Origin: Frankia sp. RB7
Lineage (GTDB): Bacteria; Pseudomonadota; Alphaproteobacteria; Rhizobiales; Xanthobacteraceae
Direction: 5' to 3'
Assembly (NCBI GenBank): GCA_030403585.1
Contig: JAUEPE010000023.1
Span: 1-64,000, forward strand
DNA length: 64,000 bases
Within the stretch, counting starts at the first letter, position 1. Each line of letters opens with the position of its first letter. The notes below the pieces were generated by a model that had not been told where the DNA came from, searched no databases, and saw only the letters and a program-made list of their open reading frames with translations. Of the stretch, positions 60,099 to 64,000 are shown piece after piece. The position numbers were made by a program, and so were the translations under genes.

Positions 60099-61456
60099 GA
60101 CCGAGCTCCTTCTGCGATAGCGGCAACCGGCGAGCCGAAAACGCGCTGTTGTGTAGCGTCCTTTGCTGGAGCGCGATCAACCCAAACTGCCATGAAAGCG
60201 GCCACGACGAACAGGCCCGCCTCCGATGCGAACACCGCGGAATAAGACAACGCCGCCGACGTCAGGACATAGCGCGCGATATCGCTGGCCAGCGTTCCCA
60301 GGAATCCACCGAACCCGAACGCGAACGCCTGCGCCGCGCCCCAGAGCCCCATTCGCACGCCTTCCCGTTTCTCATCACCCGCTCCGACCAGGGCCATCAT
60401 CGAGCCGATCGCCGCCACGGCGTAAGCCCCATTGGTGACACCGAGCATAAACACGGTCTCACGCAACGGCCAGGGCGGCCCGACGACCGCAGCCGTCGCC
60501 AAACACAACAGCGCGATCGCCGAAGCCAGACACCCACCAATGGTCCATATCTGAAGGTTGCCGCGAGATCGCGGATAGAAGGCGCCGATCAACGGCACCA
60601 TTGTCATGCCAATCAACGTGCCCGCATGCTGGACGCCCGAAAGCCGGGTCGTTTCGCCGGGCGTGAAGCCGAACACCACTCCGGCGAACGGCTCGAGGAT
60701 CAGATCCTGAGCGCTATAGGCGAGCATCGAGACAAAGACAAAGGTTGCGAACCGCCGTGATCTTGGTTCGGTCCAGACTTCCAGGAAAGCGTCGCGGAAC
60801 GACGTCTGGCGCGGCGAGTTCTTCGGGGCCAATTCGGCGTTGGCAACCGACTCTCCTTCGACGCCCCACACGCCGATGAAGGTCAGAACCAATGCCGCTA
60901 CGGATACTGCTCCCGACACAACGATCAATCGCACTGGCGAAAACGGATCGAGCAAATGGCCCGCTACACCGGTGGTTACGATAAAGCCTGCAATCATCAT
61001 CACCCAGACGATGGTCGCCGCCGCCGCACGGCGGCTGTCATCGGTGCGCTTCGCAAGCAGCACCAGCAGCGACGTACCAGCGGCGCCGACCCCGACGCCG
61101 ATCAGGCAGAAGGCGAATACCGCAACCGCGATGCCGAACAGCGGATGCGTGTTCGTCCAGGCCGTCGCCACTGCGGCCATCAGCCCGCCGGTTGCGAGCA
61201 CCGCCATGCCGCCGACGATCCACGGCGTTCGGCGGGCCCCGAGATCCGAGCCATGGCCCCAGGCCGGCCGGAAGACCTGAAGGGCATAGTGAATGGCGAC
61301 GAGAGCGCCCGGCAGGATCGCCGGCATCGCCAGCTCGACCACCATGACCCGGTTCAACGTCGAAGTCGTCAAGACCACGATTGCGCCGAGGCCGGTCTGA
61401 ACCAGGCCAAGCCTGACAATGCCCAACCATGAAAGAACCGGGTCGTTCATGGTCAA
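60095..61456 (-). CDS. PucC-like MFS protein of the bchG-bchP operon
   Basis: A 453-aa protein with twelve membrane helices. It contains LTTSTLNRVMVVELAMPAIL, then FRPAWGHGSDLGARRTPWIV and YSAQDLILEPFAGVVFGFTP, all paralogous to LhaA. In other purple bacteria the gene at this site is called bch2 or orf428 and helps pigment handling or light-harvesting assembly. It overlaps bchG and bchP by four bases each. Confidence 0.92.
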   Translation of the reverse strand: MTMNDPVLSWLGIVRLGLVQTGLGAIVVLTTSTLNRVMVVELAMPAILPGALVAIHYALQVFRPAWGHGSDLGARRTPWIVGGMAVLATGGLMAAVATAWTNTHPLFGIAVAVFAFCLIGVGVGAAGTSLLVLLAKRTDDSRRAAAATIVWVMMIAGFIVTTGVAGHLLDPFSPVRLIVVSGAVSVAALVLTFIGVWGVEGESVANAELAPKNSPRQTSFRDAFLEVWTEPRSRRFATFVFVSMLAYSAQDLILEPFAGVVFGFTPGETTRLSGVQHAGTLIGMTMVPLIGAFYPRSRGNLQIWTIGGCLASAIALLCLATAAVVGPPWPLRETVFMLGVTNGAYAVAAIGSMMALVGAGDEKREGVRMGLWGAAQAFAFGFGGFLGTLASDIARYVLTSAALSYSAVFASEAGLFVVAAFMAVWVDRAPAKDATQQRVFGSPVAAIAEGARS

Positions 61457-62346
61457 CTCGCTTTCAGCGCGGCCAGCGCAAAGGCGCTGACGAGCATGCC
61501 GACGACATAACAGCTGATCCCGGTTCCGTTATACCAAGGGGCGCGTTCGCGCGGACTCTTCAGGAAATGCACCATTAAAAAACACTGCGTTAGCAACAAG
61601 ACACCGACAGCAGCCGCATAGAATGGACGATGCCATGACAGGAAGAGTGCCACGACTGCGACCTGCGGAACCGCCATAACGACACAGGCAAGCCGCGCGG
61701 CATTCCCGACGCCAAGCAGCACCGGGAGCGAATCGATTCCCATCCGCTTGTCGCCTTCGACCGACTTGAAGTCGTTGAGAGTCATGATGCCGTGGGCACC
61801 GATGCTGTAGAGCAGCGCGATCAAGACGATGCGCCAATCCGGCGCGGACGCACCCATCACCGCGGCGCCCGTAAACCAGGGCAGGCCTTCATAACAGAGC
61901 CCACACGCCGCATTGCCCCACCAGCCGTTCTGCTTGAGGCGGATCGGCGGCACGCTGTAAGCCCAGGCCAGAACGAGGCCGACGATTGCGGCGACAAAGC
62001 CCCAGGTGCCGAGCACGGTCGCCAACAGTAGCGACAACGCCGTCCACACGATCGCGATGTAAAGTCCCCAGCGGCCGGGAATGCGGCCAGACGGAATAGG
62101 ACGGTTGGGTTCGTTGATGGCATCGACATGCCGGTCATACCAATCATTAACGGCCTGGCTGGTGCCGCAGACCATCGGTCCCGCCAGCAGCACGCCAGCG
62201 ACAATCATCGGCCAACGCTGGCCCGGCGAAACGCCGGAGGAGACGATCCCGCATCCCAGGGCCCACATCGGCGGAAACCAGGTGATCGGCTTCAGCAGTT
62301 CGAGAACGACCGACGGCGCGGGATGACTGACAACGGCACTAGTCAT
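61453..62346 (-). CDS. bchG: Bacteriochlorophyll synthase
   Basis: A 297-aa prenyltransferase of the UbiA fold that esterifies bacteriochlorophyllide with geranylgeranyl diphosphate. The Mg-diphosphate motif is NDWYDRHVDAINEPNRPIPSG-like (residues about 82-102), the second aspartate motif is TLNDFKSVEGDKRMGIDSLP, and nine helices are visible. The ATG at 62346 has AAGGGGA upstream and overlaps the ppsR1 stop; an ATG three codons earlier is possible. Confidence 0.95.
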   Translation of the reverse strand: MTSAVVSHPAPSVVLELLKPITWFPPMWALGCGIVSSGVSPGQRWPMIVAGVLLAGPMVCGTSQAVNDWYDRHVDAINEPNRPIPSGRIPGRWGLYIAIVWTALSLLLATVLGTWGFVAAIVGLVLAWAYSVPPIRLKQNGWWGNAACGLCYEGLPWFTGAAVMGASAPDWRIVLIALLYSIGAHGIMTLNDFKSVEGDKRMGIDSLPVLLGVGNAARLACVVMAVPQVAVVALFLSWHRPFYAAAVGVLLLTQCFLMVHFLKSPRERAPWYNGTGISCYVVGMLVSAFALAALKAS

Positions 62347-63766
62347 TTTCGGCATCCCCTTCTCCGGCGTGATCAGCAAGGCCGAAGCGGCGGAGCTTCA
62401 CATAAAGGCTCTGACGGCTGAGGCCGAGCATCTCCGCGGCCGATGCCCGGTTGTCGCCAGTCAATTCCAGCGCAGCCTCGATCGAGAGCTTCTCGATGAC
62501 GTCAGTCGCCTCGCGCACGAGATCGCGCAGCGGAACCCGACCGATTTGTTCGGTGAGTTGCGCGACCGAGCGCGGGAGCTCGCGGGCCGACGACGGCGAG
62601 ACCGAAAGACGCTTCTCGACATTCCGGATCGCGAAGCCGAAGCCCTGTTTGTGATCATCATCAACCAGAGAAACCGCGGATACCTCGACATCCGTCGTCG
62701 CACCATGTTCGCCACGCAGCGCGGTCGAGAACAGCTTGATCGAGCCGTTCTGACGCAGATTGGCAAATGCCACGCCGAAGTCGACCCCCGCGCGACCCAG
62801 CCAGCGGTCCAGCATCTCTCCGCGCGATTGCTCGGCGTTGCCGAGCTGCGCCATCTCCGCGAAAGCCGGGTTCGCACTGACGACGCGGCCGTCATATCCG
62901 GTAACGACCAATGCGTCCGGCGCGGCGTCGAAATACTTCAGCAAGGTCGATGTCGCCTTCAGCGCGCTGGCTTCCGGCAGCATGGGCTGAGACAAGAGGC
63001 GAACTAGAAACAAGGTCGCATTCTCCTGCCGGAACTGGGAGGCGGCGACGTAGCACTCGCGGTCTCCCTTCGCGAGCTTGGCGCGGACACTTCCATCTCG
63101 ACCGCTCGCTCGAACACCGGCGAGAAGAGTCAGAATCGGTTGCGCATCAACGGTATCGAAGTGCGACGACAGATTCGACTTCAGAACCTGCGGCGCGCTC
63201 TCGTCGAGCAGCGCCAGCGCGGCCGGATTGATTTCCAGGACCGCATTGTTGGAGGCATCAACGATCATGACCGCTTCCGACGACACCTGGAACAGCAAAC
63301 GATAGCGCGTTTCGGCGTGGCGCAGCCGAACGTAGTCGCGCTCCATCGATTGCTGGGCATTGACGAGCCGCTGCTGCATCGCCGCAAGCGGCCGCAGGTC
63401 GCGACCCACCACGACAAAACGATCGTCGCGTCCGATGTTGACGGCCGAATACAGGACCGGAATATCGGCGCCACTGGGCGACGGATGATTGACCTGACGC
63501 CAGATCGATAATTTCCGGCTCATCGCGTCCTGGAGCAGTTCCTTGGCCTTTGAACTGGTTTCGGAGGTGACGATTTCGGCGAGCCTCGAACCGAGCCAGC
63601 GGCCGTGGGCGTCGAGCTCGAGCGAAAGATCCTCCTTGTTGAAGGCAACATCCCGAATGACGCCCTCGCGGTCGACGATCACGGCAACGTCGCTGGCTGC
63701 CGCGACCAAGTTCGCGGCCGGCAATGCGCCGAGATTCCCCAGCGACTCCTTCGGAGATTTGAACAC
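62339..63766 (-). CDS. ppsR1: PpsR-type photosynthesis regulator with a single cysteine (PpsR1)
   Basis: A 475-aa regulator with the same layout as PpsR2: N-terminal domain, PAS1 after MERDYVRLRHAETRYRLLFQ, PAS2 (FDAAPDALVVTGYDGRVVSA) and the Fis-type HTH ASAAEMLGLSRQSLYVKLRR. Its only cysteine is at about residue 238 (GDRECYVAAS), which could form an intermolecular disulfide. Translation starts at a GTG (63766); an in-frame CTG nearer to GGAGG (63778) is possible, and a stop further upstream closes the frame. It leads the leftward ppsR1-bchG-bchP-tspO unit. Confidence 0.93.
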   Translation of the reverse strand: MFKSPKESLGNLGALPAANLVAAASDVAVIVDREGVIRDVAFNKEDLSLELDAHGRWLGSRLAEIVTSETSSKAKELLQDAMSRKLSIWRQVNHPSPSGADIPVLYSAVNIGRDDRFVVVGRDLRPLAAMQQRLVNAQQSMERDYVRLRHAETRYRLLFQVSSEAVMIVDASNNAVLEINPAALALLDESAPQVLKSNLSSHFDTVDAQPILTLLAGVRASGRDGSVRAKLAKGDRECYVAASQFRQENATLFLVRLLSQPMLPEASALKATSTLLKYFDAAPDALVVTGYDGRVVSANPAFAEMAQLGNAEQSRGEMLDRWLGRAGVDFGVAFANLRQNGSIKLFSTALRGEHGATTDVEVSAVSLVDDDHKQGFGFAIRNVEKRLSVSPSSARELPRSVAQLTEQIGRVPLRDLVREATDVIEKLSIEAALELTGDNRASAAEMLGLSRQSLYVKLRRFGLADHAGEGDAEND

Positions 63767-64000
63767 CTGAACCAGGGCAAATATCCTCCAACAACCCGTG
63801 ATCTCTCACTTAACGTTCCTCGAACCCGTTTTTTGTTGGCGGACGCTTGTCGCGAGAAGCCCGGATTGGGCCGTACGCCGCCGCTTCGTCTCGGACAGCC
63901 GAGCCGGGAAGACAATGAACCTGACGCGCGCCGCGGCGGCATGTTGCCATCCGGCGCGCGTCCAAAACATCATATGAATTATCGTGGTAGCGCCAGACCG
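63767..64000. other. Upstream region of ppsR1, no complete gene
   Basis: This terminal stretch should contain the ppsR1 promoter. I find no TGT-N12-ACA box in it. An ATG at 63974 (ATGAATTATCGTGG) opens a frame to the window end and could begin a rightward gene, but nine codons are too few to call it. Confidence 0.4.

Overview
The window looks like chromosomal DNA of a photosynthetic Bradyrhizobium, or a very close Bradyrhizobiaceae relative. It is GC-rich with strong G/C third positions. The bacteriochlorophyll genes, acsF, puhABC, bphP, two ppsR genes, cycA and ppaA sit in the arrangement known from photosynthetic bradyrhizobia. Two kinds of palindromic intergenic repeat are also of a bradyrhizobial type. 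No rRNA, tRNA, CRISPR array, IS element or phage was seen.

Positions 1-11587 form a catabolic module. A GntR/FadR-type regulator (8916) with a TTGGT-N2-ACCAA operator candidate separates two gene groups. To the left on the minus strand run a zinc alcohol dehydrogenase, a cupin, a quinone oxidoreductase, a branched-chain-amino-acid-type ABC transporter (livH/M/G/F plus binding protein), a 3-hydroxyisobutyrate-dehydrogenase-like enzyme and a DUF1330 protein. To the right run an LLM flavin oxidoreductase and a polysaccharide-deacetylase-fold hydrolase. The substrate cannot be read from the sequence. Positions 11588-20700 hold a BisC-like molybdoenzyme, a probably frameshifted small gene, an orphan Tat-exported peptide-type binding protein, an AraC regulator with a divergent AhpD-like protein, and a SoxC/SoxD-like sulfite dehydrogenase module with DUF302 and membrane partners, ended by a clear terminator.

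Positions 20700-32430 hold a polyol or triose uptake and phosphorylation locus. It has a sugar-type ABC transporter with two ATPases, split DhaK/DhaL/DhaM dihydroxyacetone kinase genes, a dedicated HPr and a complete PTS enzyme I. Facing this operon is a second, orphan permease pair that resembles the rhizobial glycerol permeases GlpP/GlpQ. Positions 32430-36000 are a low-density accessory stretch with repeats and small hypothetical genes, including a 59-residue winged-helix-like gene.

Positions 36033-64000 are part of the photosynthesis gene cluster. One tightly overlapping operon reads leftward: bchF-N-B-H-L-M-lhaA-puhA-B-C-bciE-acsF-puhE-hemA. It takes 5-aminolevulinate synthesis through Mg chelation, methylation, the aerobic cyclase and dark protochlorophyllide reduction, and adds the reaction-centre H subunit and assembly factors. 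Divergent from it are ppaA (B12-binding regulator) and a heme oxygenase. The oxygenase would make the biliverdin needed by the adjacent bacteriophytochrome, which has a PAS output domain and no kinase. Next come ppsR2 and the divergent cytochrome c2 gene, then tspO, bchP, a PucC-like transporter, bchG and ppsR1. Three exact TGT-N12-ACA PpsR boxes and one imperfect box lie in the two divergent control regions. Light (BphP), oxygen/redox (PpsR1/PpsR2) and cobalamin/heme-type signals (PpaA) therefore converge here.
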